Positions 27,280 through 35,956 of a DNA stretch of 64,000 nucleotides are shown piece by piece (positions within the stretch are counted from its first letter, which is position 1; each line of letters begins with the position of its first letter). The translations under genes and the position numbers were made by a program. Origin of the DNA: JAEUOS01 sp031423955 (GTDB taxonomy: Bacteria > Pseudomonadota > Gammaproteobacteria > Burkholderiales > JAEUOS01); contig JANPGJ010000036.1 in assembly GCA_031423955.1 (NCBI GenBank), forward strand, positions 1 to 64,000, written 5' to 3'. The notes beneath the pieces are model-generated. The model worked only from the letters and a program-made list of their open reading frames with translations, was not told the DNA's origin and did no database searches.

Positions 27280-28157
27280 GTCGGTCGCACCTCGCGATGG
27301 CGGACCAGGATTTCGGCGCCGATTGCGCCGGTGCCGCGTTGCTGGAAGCTGGCGGCCAGGCGCTCGGCGAAATACACCGACCTGTGCTGCCCGCCGGTGC
27401 AGCCGATGGCCACGGTGAGATAGTGGCGATTGTCACGGGCGAACGCGGGCAGCCATTTCGCCACGAACTGGTCGATGTCGGCCAGCAGTTCCTGTGCCGC
27501 CGGGGTGCCATCAAGAAATTCAATCACCGGGGCATCGCGCCCGGTCAATGGTCGCAGCAGCGGATCGTAATGCGGATTGGGCAGGGGGCGGACATCGAAG
27601 ACCAGGTCGGCATCGAGCGGGATACCATGCTTGAATCCGAACGAGGTGAACACCAGGGTAAGTTCGGAGCGGCCCGATTTCAGAAAATCCTTGAGCCAGT
27701 CGCGCAGAGTGTTCGGCCGCAAATCACTGGTATCGATGTGGTGTGCCAGCGGCTGAACTTCAGCCAGCAGTTCGCGCTCGCGCTCGATGTACTCGGGAAT
27801 GGTGGCGGTGCCGTCGTCGAGCGGATGGCGGCGCCGCGTTTCGGAAAAACGCTTGATCAGGGTTTCTGTCTTGGCGTCGAGAAACAGCACACGCACGTCG
27901 ACCCCGTAGAAGGTGAGATTCGACAGGTATTGTGGCAGATCAGTGAGGCCCTTGCGCACAGTGTCGGTGAGCGATGCAGTGCGTGCATCAACGGCGACGG
28001 CAACCTGGTCGCGCCCGGCTTCGCGCAGCGTCGCGACCAGTTCCGGCAACAGTGGCGCCGGCAGGTTGTCGACACAGTAATATCCCGCATCCTCGAGTAC
28101 ATGCAAAGCGACGCTCTTGCCGGAGCCCGAGAGGCCGGTCACCAGGATCAGTTGCAC
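27276..28157 (-). CDS. rapZ: RNase adapter protein RapZ
   Basis: 293 residues from GTG 28157 (VQLILVTGLSGSGKS), giving normal RapZ length; the frame runs to 28334 but that part is not conserved. RapZ is a nucleotide-binding protein; in enterobacteria it guides RNase E to the sRNA GlmZ and so tunes glucosamine-6-phosphate synthase. Walker A GLSGSGKS (~8-15), the RRRHPL segment (~97-102), VFTSFGFKHGIP (~172-183), VFDVRPLPNPHY (~189-200) and GCTGGQHRSV (~251-260) are all intact. Lies downstream of hprK-ptsN as usual, but with psiF in between. Confidence 0.95.
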   Translation of the reverse strand: MQLILVTGLSGSGKSVALHVLEDAGYYCVDNLPAPLLPELVATLREAGRDQVAVAVDARTASLTDTVRKGLTDLPQYLSNLTFYGVDVRVLFLDAKTETLIKRFSETRRRHPLDDGTATIPEYIERERELLAEVQPLAHHIDTSDLRPNTLRDWLKDFLKSGRSELTLVFTSFGFKHGIPLDADLVFDVRPLPNPHYDPLLRPLTGRDAPVIEFLDGTPAAQELLADIDQFVAKWLPAFARDNRHYLTVAIGCTGGQHRSVYFAERLAASFQQRGTGAIGAEILVRHREVRPT

Positions 28158-28300
28158 GATTGTCGCCCTGGAGGCGCCAGATGCGTTCGACGATGCAGGG
28201 CGGCCGAAATCCGGCGCGGCGGCGCGCTGCTGCGTGTGGCGCTGACAGTAAGTACGGGCATGGGATGCAACATCGGTCGAATGATGCCGCAAAAGCAAGC

Positions 28301-28322
28301 GGGGCGCACTAATGTGCGCCCC
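28301..28322 (-). terminator. Strong hairpin downstream of psiF
   Basis: GGGGCGCAC (28301-28309) and GTGCGCCCC (28314-28322) form a perfect 9-bp stem with a 4-base loop. On the minus strand it is followed by GCTTGCTTTTG, a weak T-rich tail. Likely ends the psiF transcript before rapZ. Confidence 0.7.
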
Positions 28323-28349
28323 GACAGGCAGCAACCGACTACGCGGGCG

Positions 28350-28631
28350 TCACTTGCTCAGGCACTCCTTCATGAAGGTCTTGCGCTCGTCACCTTTCTT
28401 GCCGGCGGCGTCCTTGTTGCAGGTTTTCATCTTGGTCTGCTGCGCGACTTTCTTGTCCGACAGGCATGACTTCATGAACGCCTTGCGCTCATCGCCTTTC
28501 TTGCCTTCGGCGGACTTGTTGCACTCGGCCATTTTTCCTTGCTGCTTGGTCGGTTCCTTCTTGTCCTGCGCCAGAGCCGGTGTCGCGGCCAGCGGGAGTG
28601 CAAGCATCAAACAGGCGAAAAGCTTTTTCAT
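28350..28631 (-). CDS. psiF: PsiF-repeat exported protein
   Basis: 93 residues. Sec signal peptide MKKLFACLMLALPLAATPALAQ (split here: positively charged start, hydrophobic core, ALA cleavage ~21), then two copies of the PsiF repeat, each with a CN-K-x-A-x-GKKGDERK-x-FMK-x-CL pattern (about 37-57 and 71-91) and two cysteines per copy. In E. coli psiF is phosphate-starvation inducible; molecular function is unknown. ATG 28631 with GAGAGGA upstream. It separates rapZ from hprK. Confidence 0.92.
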   Translation of the reverse strand: MKKLFACLMLALPLAATPALAQDKKEPTKQQGKMAECNKSAEGKKGDERKAFMKSCLSDKKVAQQTKMKTCNKDAAGKKGDERKTFMKECLSK

Positions 28632-28749
28632 CGGGTGGTCCTCTCAGGGTTTGATGGCCGCCGTATCGCACGCCCCCTGGCGCGCCGGCTCCGATGGGAA
28701 TTAGAGCACGGTTTGCGACAATATGTCACCACGCTGTGGGGCCGACGGT

Positions 28750-29691
28750 TCAGCCTTCGTCCATCGCGTTCTGCTGCCGTGCCATGAAGTCGGCCATCGT
28801 ATCGACGCCACGCAACTGCAGGATGGTGTTGCGCACCGCAGCCTCGACCAGCACGGCGAGATTGCGGCCGGCGGCGACCGGGATACTGACGCGGCGCACA
28901 TTGACGCCCATCAGTTCGTGATAGTTGGCGTTCAATGGCAATCGTTCATAGTCCGCTTTTGCCGAGGCGCTTGGCCGCTCCAGATGGACGATCAGCTTGA
29001 CATTCATTTTCGGCCGCACCGCGGTTTCGCCGAAAATCGCCTTGATGTCGAGCAGGCCCAGACCGCGCACTTCGAGCAGATCCTTGAGCAGAGGGGGGCA
29101 GCGGCCTTCGATCGTTTTTGGGGCGATCTTGGTCAGTTCAACCACGTCGTCAGCCACCAGGCCATGGCCGCGGCTGATCAACTCCAGTCCCAGTTCGCTC
29201 TTGCCGAGGCCGGATTCGCCGGTGATCATCACGCCCAGACCCAGCACATCGACCAGGACACCGTGCGAGGTGGTCTTTTCGGCCAGCAGTTTGGTCAGGT
29301 AGACCCGCAGCATGTCGATCACGGACGCCGCCGCGGTGGGGGTGGTGAACACCGGGACGCAGTGATGAGCACAGGCTTCGACCACCAGGGCGGGGGCATT
29401 CACGCCATCAGCGACAATCACGGCCGGCGGGCCGCCGCCGAGCAGTTCCGCCAGCAGGTGCTGCTGGCGCATGGCAGTCAACTGCGCGAGGTATTCGTAC
29501 TCCGGCAGCCCGATGACCTGGATCCGGTTCTTGTGGATCAGGTTCAGATGGCCGACGATGTCGGCCACCGCATGGGTGGCGTAGTCGTCCGGATTGAGGG
29601 TGCTGGCGCCGTGTTCTTCGCCGCCGATCCAGGTCAGGGCGAGTTCCTCGGCGGTGTCGTCGAACAGCGCTCTAAGGGTGAGAGTCTGCAT
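28750..29691 (-). CDS. hprK: HPr kinase/phosphorylase
   Basis: 313 residues. HprK phosphorylates and dephosphorylates HPr on a serine. N-terminal regulatory domain (1-~125), then Walker A GESGLGKSELGLEL (~154-167), and the family signature VRGLGLLDIKAIFGE (~203-217) plus the C-terminal PVAAGRNLAVLVEAA (~278-292). Overlaps ptsN by 20 bases. In betaproteobacteria it works in a regulatory PTS with PtsN rather than in classical carbon catabolite repression; other PTS parts are not in this window. Confidence 0.96.
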   Translation of the reverse strand: MQTLTLRALFDDTAEELALTWIGGEEHGASTLNPDDYATHAVADIVGHLNLIHKNRIQVIGLPEYEYLAQLTAMRQQHLLAELLGGGPPAVIVADGVNAPALVVEACAHHCVPVFTTPTAAASVIDMLRVYLTKLLAEKTTSHGVLVDVLGLGVMITGESGLGKSELGLELISRGHGLVADDVVELTKIAPKTIEGRCPPLLKDLLEVRGLGLLDIKAIFGETAVRPKMNVKLIVHLERPSASAKADYERLPLNANYHELMGVNVRRVSIPVAAGRNLAVLVEAAVRNTILQLRGVDTMADFMARQQNAMDEG

Positions 29692-30169
29692 CTGGGCGGA
29701 AAGTGATCAGGTCGTGATGAATGTGTTGCGCGTCGGGAAGGGTGGCCAGGCGTGAGCGCATGCGTTCATCGGCGAACATTTCCGCCAGCGCGGCCAGGAT
29801 CTGCAGATGCGCGTCGGTGGCCTTTTCCGGAACCAGGACGAAGAACAGCAGATTGACCGGCTTTCCATCGGGCGCCTCAAACGGGATCGCTTCCTTCAAG
29901 CGGAGAAATGCGCCGACCGGCGCGTTGAGCTTGGCGATGCGGCCGTGCGGTATCGCGACGCCCTGGCCCAGACCGGTCGAGCCGAGTCGTTCACGTGCGA
30001 ACAGGCTGTCGAACACGGTTGATCGGGCGATGCCTTGGTGGTGCTGAAACAGCAGCCCGGCTTCATCGAACACCCTGCGCTTGCTCGACAAATCAAGGTC
30101 GAGTGCGACATTGGTCGGCGGCAGCAGTCTGGCGATGATCGAGGGGGCGCTATGGGGTTGCGAACTCAT
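29672..30169 (-). CDS. ptsN: PTS IIA-like nitrogen-regulatory protein PtsN (EIIA-Ntr)
   Basis: 165 residues, one EIIA fructose/nitrogen-type domain. The phosphoacceptor His is in GVAIPHGRIAKL (~89-100); further family segments are RERLGSTGLGQ (~78-88) and LLFFVLVPEKATDAHLQIL (~126-144). Signals PEP/nitrogen status, among other things to potassium transport and sigma-54-linked functions. ATG 30169 with GAGG upstream. Located next to hpf and rpoN as in most proteobacteria. Confidence 0.95.
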   Translation of the reverse strand: MSSQPHSAPSIIARLLPPTNVALDLDLSSKRRVFDEAGLLFQHHQGIARSTVFDSLFARERLGSTGLGQGVAIPHGRIAKLNAPVGAFLRLKEAIPFEAPDGKPVNLLFFVLVPEKATDAHLQILAALAEMFADERMRSRLATLPDAQHIHHDLITFRPDADSHP

Positions 30170-30320
30170 GCTGCCTCGGCGATCTTGGGTCGTCGGGGGG
30201 ATTGCGAGGCGCGGATTATACGCCCGGCCGTGGAAGGGCCCTTCATGGATCGCGCCCCTGGCGCTGAACGCGCCTGCACCTGCCGGATTGCGGCCAGCGC
30301 AGACGCGGTGTGGCCAATGA

Positions 30321-30650
30321 TTAGGCTTCGGCTTGCGGGAGCACGCGTTTCATCGGCTCATGCTGATGGGCCTGGGATTTGTCCTTGTGCTTCAGGATCT
30401 GCCGATCGAGTTTGTCGGCGAGCGCATCGATGGCGGCGTACATGTTTTCGTCGACGGTCTCGGCGAAGATATCGCGCCCGCGCACATGGACGGTCACTTC
30501 GGCTTTCTGGGCCATTTTCTCGACCGACAGGATCACGTTGACATCGATGACCTGGTCGAAATGGCGCTTGACTCTGGATAACTTGGAATGAACGTAGTCG
30601 CGAATGGCTGGCGTTACGGAAACATGGTGTCCGCTTACTTTGAAGTTCAT
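30321..30650 (-). CDS. hpf: Ribosome hibernation promoting factor (short HPF/YhbH)
   Basis: 109 residues from ATG 30650, which has a perfect AGGAGG 5 bases upstream; the long frame to 30935 is rejected. Single S30AE domain: MNFKVSGHHVSVTPAIRDYV, KLSRVKRHFDQVIDVNVIL, DIFAETVDENMYAAIDALADK. Short HPF lacks the C-terminal dimerisation domain and forms 100S ribosome dimers together with other factors in stationary phase. Between ptsN and rpoN, the standard site. Confidence 0.95.
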   Translation of the reverse strand: MNFKVSGHHVSVTPAIRDYVHSKLSRVKRHFDQVIDVNVILSVEKMAQKAEVTVHVRGRDIFAETVDENMYAAIDALADKLDRQILKHKDKSQAHQHEPMKRVLPQAEA

Positions 30651-30745
30651 GCTGCCTCCTTTGCGTATCAAGCTGTCTTTCCGGTATATCGGCCGGAAAT
30701 CACGATTTGCAAGTGCGACCTGCGTGAAACCTGCCTGCGCGTTCG

Positions 30746-32185
30746 CTACAAGGACTTGCGCAGGTTGGCTGGCGGGATCTTGAGCGCATCGCGGTACTTT
30801 GCGATTGTGCGGCGCGCAACAACGATGCCTTGCTGGCCCAGGATGTCTGCAATCTTTGAATCTGACAAGGGTCGTTTGAGATCCTCCGCGGTGACAAGTT
30901 GCTTTATTAAAGCGCGGATTGCGGTCGAAGAGCAAGCGCCACCGCTATCGGTCGCGACGTGGCTGCCGAAAAAATACTTCAATTCGAACAGTCCGCGCGG
31001 GGTTAGCATGTATTTGTTGGTCGTGACCCGCGAGATGGTTGATTCATGCAGACCGAGTTCGTCAGCGATCTCGCGCAGCACCAGCGGACGCATGGCGACT
31101 TCGCCATGGTCGAAAAAATGCTTTTGCCGTTCAACCACCGCTTGCGCGACTCGCTCGATGGTTTCGAAGCGTTGCATCACGTTTTTCAGCAGCCACTTGG
31201 CCTCCTGCAACTGGGTGATGAGCCCGTTCGGCTCGGCGCCGCCGCGGCCGCGTTCGCGCGACAGGATATCGGCGTACATCCGGTTGATTTTCAGGCGCGG
31301 CACCGCTTCCGGATTGATCGCGACCTTCCACACCGACTTCACCTTGCGCACCAGAACGTCGGGCTTGATATAACGCGTGTCGCCGGTGTCGAACTGGGCG
31401 CCGGGACGCGGATTGAGCTGCAGGATCAGTTCGCGCGCCGCGCGCAACTCCTGGTCATTGCACCTGCATGTGCGCTTGATCTGCATGAAATCGCGCGCGG
31501 CCAGAAGTTCAAGGTGGGAGGTGACGATGGTTCGCGCCAGAGCATTGGCGGGATGTTCGCGCAGGTCGCGCAACTGCAGGAGCAAGGCTTCCGGCAGGTC
31601 GCGTGCGGCGATGCCGGCCGGCTCGCAGGTCTGCAACAACGTCAGCGCGGTTTCGAGGTCGCCATCCTCGACATCGAGTTCGGGCGGAAGGATCCCATAT
31701 ATGTCGGCCAGCGGCATGGTCAGATAGCCGTCCTGGTCGAGGGCCTCGATCAGCGCCGTGACCAGACCACGGTCGCGCTGCGAGAGTCTCATCAGGGTGA
31801 TTTGCTGCAGCAAATGCTCGCGCAGGGAAAGGCCGGCGGCGGCGATCTGGCGCCCTGGCGAATCTTCATCATCGTCGCCGCGCGCGGCTTGCGAGGGCGC
31901 GGCGCCCGGATCGCGATCGGCCCATTCAGCATCCGGCGGCGTGCCATCGGGGCCACCGGCGAAAGCGTCGGCGATTGATTCAGTCTGCACCCGCTCCTCG
32001 CTGCCGAAGGCGGATGCGTCCGGGGCGAATTCCTCTTCGCGCTCCAGCAGCGGATTCTCGGCCAGCATCTGCTCGATCTCGGCATTGAGTTCGATGGTCG
32101 ACAATTGCAACAGCCGGATCGATTGCTGCAACTGCGGCGTCAATGTCAGATGCTGCGAAAGCTTGAGTTGCAGGGCTTGTTTCAT
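30746..32185 (-). CDS. rpoN: RNA polymerase sigma-54 factor
   Basis: 479 residues. The glutamine-rich activator-interaction region I is MKQALQLKLSQHLTLTPQLQ and on, followed by an acidic region II (~60-120), the core-binding domain and DNA-binding domain with the RpoN box ARRTIAKYRDAL (~457-468). Needed to read -24/-12 promoters with AAA+ activators; the window holds both such an activator (57371-58816) and a very good -24/-12 promoter (39720-39736). Confidence 0.97.
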   Translation of the reverse strand: MKQALQLKLSQHLTLTPQLQQSIRLLQLSTIELNAEIEQMLAENPLLEREEEFAPDASAFGSEERVQTESIADAFAGGPDGTPPDAEWADRDPGAAPSQAARGDDDEDSPGRQIAAAGLSLREHLLQQITLMRLSQRDRGLVTALIEALDQDGYLTMPLADIYGILPPELDVEDGDLETALTLLQTCEPAGIAARDLPEALLLQLRDLREHPANALARTIVTSHLELLAARDFMQIKRTCRCNDQELRAARELILQLNPRPGAQFDTGDTRYIKPDVLVRKVKSVWKVAINPEAVPRLKINRMYADILSRERGRGGAEPNGLITQLQEAKWLLKNVMQRFETIERVAQAVVERQKHFFDHGEVAMRPLVLREIADELGLHESTISRVTTNKYMLTPRGLFELKYFFGSHVATDSGGACSSTAIRALIKQLVTAEDLKRPLSDSKIADILGQQGIVVARRTIAKYRDALKIPPANLRKSL

Positions 32186-32191
32186 GTTTGT

Positions 32192-32914
32192 CTAGAGACG
32201 GAAATGTTCGCCCAGGTACACCCGGCGAACGTTTTCGTTGTCAACTATCGCTTCCGGTCCGCCGGAGGCCAGTACGCGCCCCTCGCTGATGATGTAGGCG
32301 CGGTCGCAAATGCCCAGCGTTTCACGCACGTTGTGGTCGGTGATCAACACACCTATCGACCGTTCCTTGAGAAACCTGATGATTTTCTGGATGTCGATGA
32401 CTGCGATCGGATCGACACCGGCGAATGGCTCGTCGAGCAGGATGAATTTCGGGTTGGTCGCGAGTGCCCGCGCGATTTCGACGCGCCTGCGCTCACCGCC
32501 CGATAACGACAGCGCCGGGTTGTCGCGCAGCCCCGCGATATTGAGGTCGGCGAGCAGTTCATCGAGGCGCGCCTCGATAGCCGCCCGGTTCAGGCCCTGC
32601 AATTCAAGAACGGCGCGAATGTTCTCGTCGACGCTGAGTTTGCGGAATACCGACGCTTCCTGCGGCAGATACGAAAGCCCCAGCCTCGCGCGTCTGTGCA
32701 TCGGGTGTGAAGTGACGTTTTCGGTGCCCAGGGTGACGCTGCCGGCATCCGCACCCACCAGACCGACCACCATGTAGAAACAAGTGGTCTTGCCAGCGCC
32801 ATTCGGGCCGAGCAGGCCGACCACCTCGCCGTTGGCGACTTCAAACGAAACGTCCTTGACGACCTCGCGCGCCTTGTAGCGTTTCTTCAGGCCCTGGGCT
32901 TTGAGACTGCTCAT
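32192..32914 (-). CDS. lptB: LPS export ABC transporter ATPase LptB
   Basis: 240 residues from ATG 32914 (MSSLKAQGLKKRYKAREVV), with AGGAA upstream; the much longer open frame upstream is a shadow of lptA. Powers LPS extraction from the inner membrane with LptFG. Walker A GLLGPNGAGKTTCFY (~34-48), signature LSLSGGERRRVEIARAL (~137-153), Walker B FILLDEPFAGVDP (~160-172), H-loop in ITDHNVRE (~194-201). Overlaps lptA by 4 bases. Confidence 0.97.
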   Translation of the reverse strand: MSSLKAQGLKKRYKAREVVKDVSFEVANGEVVGLLGPNGAGKTTCFYMVVGLVGADAGSVTLGTENVTSHPMHRRARLGLSYLPQEASVFRKLSVDENIRAVLELQGLNRAAIEARLDELLADLNIAGLRDNPALSLSGGERRRVEIARALATNPKFILLDEPFAGVDPIAVIDIQKIIRFLKERSIGVLITDHNVRETLGICDRAYIISEGRVLASGGPEAIVDNENVRRVYLGEHFRL

Positions 32915-33630
32915 TTCCTGGGCGGTTCCGGATACTCGCTGCGCGGGGCGGCAATGCCGCCCGACGGCCGCAGGTTCAGATTCGGGCGCTTTTCGGCGGC
33001 GGCATCGGGTGCGGCCGGTGCGACATTGCGGGGCTGGATCACGGCGCGTACCCGACCGTCCGGATTGTTGGTCGAACCCGAGTCGCGGCCGCCAAGCACT
33101 GTGTAGAACTCGCTGCGTCCGTCGTAACTGATGAAATTGCCGCGCACTTCGTCGGCGCCGCGGACGATGCGTGCCCGGGTGATCAGTTCGGCCTTTTCTG
33201 AGCGCGCGTCGTACTCTATGCGTTCGCCCCAACCCTCGACATACTCGTCCATGTTTTCGCGCTTTTGCTTGAAGTACGCGAATCCGCCGGGCCCTTTTTC
33301 CGCTGTACCACGCTGGAAGCCTTCCGGGTCCTGACGCACCGTGAGCTTGTCCGCCCGAATCAACAGCGTGCCCTGGGTCAACGTGACATTGCCTTCGAAT
33401 AAATTGACCTGGCGTAAATCGTCGTAGCTCATGCGGTCGGCTTCGATGTTCACCGGCTTGTCGCGATCGGCCTTCTCGGCGTGGCACACGGGCGGTGCAC
33501 AGGTGAGCAGCGCGAACACGAGCAATCCCGTAATGCCTGCGCCGGACCAGGCGTGGCTCTGGCGGTCGCTAACTGTCGCGGTCGGCCGGTTCGGTCCGCT
33601 GGCCGCTGGTCTGCATAGAATGGTCAACAT
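32911..33630 (-). CDS. lptA: LPS transport periplasmic protein LptA
   Basis: 239 residues from ATG 33630; a TTG at 33639, directly after the lptC stop, would add three residues. A hydrophobic signal (ITGLLVFALLTCAPPVCHA) ends near residue 50, longer than usual. The OstA/LptA beta-jellyroll is seen as VNIEADRMSYDDLRQVNLFE, GNVTLTQGTLLIRADKLTV and YDGRSEFYTVLG. Bridges the periplasm for LPS. C-terminal tail is Pro/Arg-rich. Operon with lptC and lptB. Confidence 0.93.
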   Translation of the reverse strand: MLTILCRPAASGPNRPTATVSDRQSHAWSGAGITGLLVFALLTCAPPVCHAEKADRDKPVNIEADRMSYDDLRQVNLFEGNVTLTQGTLLIRADKLTVRQDPEGFQRGTAEKGPGGFAYFKQKRENMDEYVEGWGERIEYDARSEKAELITRARIVRGADEVRGNFISYDGRSEFYTVLGGRDSGSTNNPDGRVRAVIQPRNVAPAAPDAAAEKRPNLNLRPSGGIAAPRSEYPEPPRK

Positions 33631-33639
33631 GCGCGGCAA

Positions 33640-34260
33640 TCAGTTGTCGCCCGTCTTGCCGCGACGTTGCAGGTAGCTGGCGCGAATGTCGGCATGCAGC
33701 CGGAACTGCCTGTAGCGGTTGTCGAAATCCATCCCGGTGCCGTTCAGGACCGACTGGCCCTGTTCGACACGCACGGGTGCGGGCGTGTCGGCACGGTCCT
33801 CGTCGGGCACCACACGCAGGTAGGTGGTGGTGATGCGCATCGCGGTGCCACCGCCCTTGCCGGCGGTCGGTGCTTCGGCGGTGCGGAACAACTCGACATT
33901 GTCGTGCAGATAGGCGGTTTCGCCGCCAGCGGTGACGATGCCGCGTTCGGCGGTGATGCGCAATTCCGGCTTGCCGGGTTGCAACTGGCGCAAGTTCGGG
34001 CGGGTGAGGTAAGACTGATCATCGGCCGGAATGTGAAGCATGCGGTCGGCCGTCAACGAATAACGCGGCTGGCCGGTATCCGACAGGCGCGTCAAGGTGA
34101 ATTTTTCAACGATGTAGTCCGGTTCGCGATTCGCCGGCGCCGGTTCCACCTGGACCGACAAATCGATGGTGCGCGCCAGCCACAAGGTCAGCATCGCCAG
34201 CAACAACATGATCGCCAGGGGAAACAGGGCGCCGGCGCCACCGCGCGGGATGAGTTTCAT
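33640..34260 (-). CDS. lptC: LPS export protein LptC
   Basis: 206 residues from ATG 34260 (MKLIPRGGAGALFPLAIMLL), overlapping kdsC by 4 bases. One N-terminal membrane helix (~12-30) and a periplasmic LptC jellyroll: PDYIVEKFTLTRLSDTGQPR, YSLTADRMLHIPADD, then LDFDNRYRQ-like MDFDNRYRQFRLHADIRA. Links the inner-membrane transporter LptBFG to LptA. Neighbours kdsC and lptA confirm. Confidence 0.94.
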   Translation of the reverse strand: MKLIPRGGAGALFPLAIMLLLAMLTLWLARTIDLSVQVEPAPANREPDYIVEKFTLTRLSDTGQPRYSLTADRMLHIPADDQSYLTRPNLRQLQPGKPELRITAERGIVTAGGETAYLHDNVELFRTAEAPTAGKGGGTAMRITTTYLRVVPDEDRADTPAPVRVEQGQSVLNGTGMDFDNRYRQFRLHADIRASYLQRRGKTGDN

Positions 34261-34787
34261 TCGAGGTACTTCGCGATCATCGCATCGAGCAATCCCTGAT
34301 GATCGAGGATCAGCTCGCACACTTCACGCACCGCGCCGGCACCGCCAGCGGCTTGCGATACGTAGTGGACCCGCGCGCGCAATGGCGCCGGAGCGTGCGG
34401 AACGCTGGCTGCGAATCCCGCACGGATCAGGATCGGCAGGTCCAACAGGTCGTCGCCCATATAGCCGGCCTGCTGCGGATTCAATTGCAGTTCGCCGAGC
34501 AGGTCGTTGAAGGCGGGAAGCTTGGCTTCGACACCCTGAAAGCAATAGTGGAACCCGAGTTCGCGGGCCCGCCTTTCGACCAGTGCCGATCGGCGGCTGG
34601 TGATGATGGCGAGCTTGATGCCGCCATCACGCAGCATCTTGAGGCCATGGCCGTCACTGGCGCAAAAGGACTTGAATTCGCCGCCGTCTTCGGCGTACCA
34701 GAGGCGGCCGTCGGTCAGGATGCCGTCGACATCAAAGGCCATCAGCCTGATCGCCGCCAGCCGCGCGGAAAGGGCGGTATCGACCAC
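34257..34787 (-). CDS. kdsC: 3-deoxy-D-manno-octulosonate 8-phosphate phosphatase KdsC
   Basis: 176 residues from GTG 34787, five bases after the kdsD stop; the longer frame lies in kdsD and is not used. A C0-type HAD phosphatase that removes phosphate from Kdo-8-P. Motif I AFDVDGILTDG (~17-27), motif II ITSRRS (~61-66), and motif III MGDDLLDLPI (~108-117) are complete. No cap domain, as expected. Confidence 0.95.
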   Translation of the reverse strand: MVDTALSARLAAIRLMAFDVDGILTDGRLWYAEDGGEFKSFCASDGHGLKMLRDGGIKLAIITSRRSALVERRARELGFHYCFQGVEAKLPAFNDLLGELQLNPQQAGYMGDDLLDLPILIRAGFAASVPHAPAPLRARVHYVSQAAGGAGAVREVCELILDHQGLLDAMIAKYLE

Positions 34788-34791
34788 GCCG

Positions 34792-35808
34792 CTAGACCAC
34801 TTTCGACTGCAAGAGGTCATGCATGTTGAGGGCACCGGCCAGGATGCCGTTGTCACCGGTGACCAACAACTGGGTAATGCGGTTTGATTCCATCAAGTGA
34901 ACCGCCTCTGCAGCCAGGGCGTCGGCGCTGATGGTGCGCGGCGCAGCCGTCATGACCTCGGAAACCACGGTAGTGCGGAAATCAGCCACCCGCTCAAGGG
35001 CGCGACGTAGGTCGCCATCGGTGAATATTCCGGCAATCCGGTGTTGGCGATCGACAACTGCGGTCATGCCCATGCGTTTGCGACTGATTTCCAGAATTGC
35101 CTGTACCAGCAAGGAATCGACCGCCACCGCAGGCACCGCATCGGCCGTGCGCATGACGTCGCGCACCCTGGTCAGAAGGCGCCGCCCGAGCGCACCACCA
35201 GGGTGCGCACGCGCGAAATCGTTCGGGCCGATGCCCTTGGCATGCAACAAGGCGACGGCGAGCGCGTCGCCCATCGCCAGTTGTGCGGTAGTGCTGGCGG
35301 TTGGCGCCAGATTCATCGGGCAGGCTTCCTTGGCGACACTGGTATCGATGGCCGCATCGGCAAGTCGCGCCAGGGTCGATTCCGGATTGCCGCTGATGGC
35401 GACAAGCTTGGCACCCAAACGCTTGATCGATGGCACGATTGCCAGCAATTCGCTGGTTTCGCCGGAATTCGAGAATGCCACCAGCACGTCATCGGCCGAG
35501 ATCATGCCCAGATCGCCATGACTGGCTTCTGCCGGGTGGACAAAAAATGCGGCAGTACCGGTAGATGCAAAGGTGGCGGCTACCTTGCGTGCAATGTGTC
35601 CGGATTTGCCGATACCGGCCACCACGACCCGTCCGCGGCAGGCAAGCAGCAAGTCGATCGCGTGCGCAAACGAGTCATCCACGCGGTCCACCAGCGCCGC
35701 AACCGCCGCTGCTTCGATTTCAAGCACTTCGCGGGCAAGTGCCAAGGTGTGCGCGCCCTTGAGCGGCAACGATCCGGTTTGGCTTTCTTGCAACGCAGCA
35801 GCTATCAT
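34792..35808 (-). CDS. kdsD: D-arabinose-5-phosphate isomerase KdsD
   Basis: 338 residues. Converts ribulose 5-phosphate to arabinose 5-phosphate, the first Kdo step. N-terminal SIS domain with VVVAGIGKSGHIARKVAATF (~61-80) and HPAEASHGDLGM (~90-101), NSGETSELL (~113-121), then two CBS domains (~210-338: MRTADAVPAVAVDS, HRIAGIFTDGDLRRAL, MESNRITQLLV). Starts the leftward kdsD-kdsC-lptC-lptA-lptB-rpoN run. Confidence 0.96.
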   Translation of the reverse strand: MIAAALQESQTGSLPLKGAHTLALAREVLEIEAAAVAALVDRVDDSFAHAIDLLLACRGRVVVAGIGKSGHIARKVAATFASTGTAAFFVHPAEASHGDLGMISADDVLVAFSNSGETSELLAIVPSIKRLGAKLVAISGNPESTLARLADAAIDTSVAKEACPMNLAPTASTTAQLAMGDALAVALLHAKGIGPNDFARAHPGGALGRRLLTRVRDVMRTADAVPAVAVDSLLVQAILEISRKRMGMTAVVDRQHRIAGIFTDGDLRRALERVADFRTTVVSEVMTAAPRTISADALAAEAVHLMESNRITQLLVTGDNGILAGALNMHDLLQSKVV

Positions 35809-35956
35809 GCAGCCGAGTATAGCAAACGGGCTGCCGGCGAATGGAAATTGGCATCAAGATTGCAGACAAATGGTGAAAACAAGTGTTTCGCGGTCAGGAA
35901 ATGTGCCAGTACGGGTTGCCAATTCGCGTGGTCGTGGCAGGTTTTCCGATTGACCC

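Noticed and set aside
28301..28322. Hairpin considered as a CRISPR-type repeat or riboswitch element
   Set aside because: Single copy in the window, perfect short stem after a stop codon; a terminator is the simpler reading.
33000..33487. Long N-terminal extension of the lptB reading frame
   Set aside because: It lies opposite-phase within lptA on the same strand, has Arg-rich shadow composition, and the true LptB start at 32914 has a ribosome binding site and a 4-base overlap with lptA.
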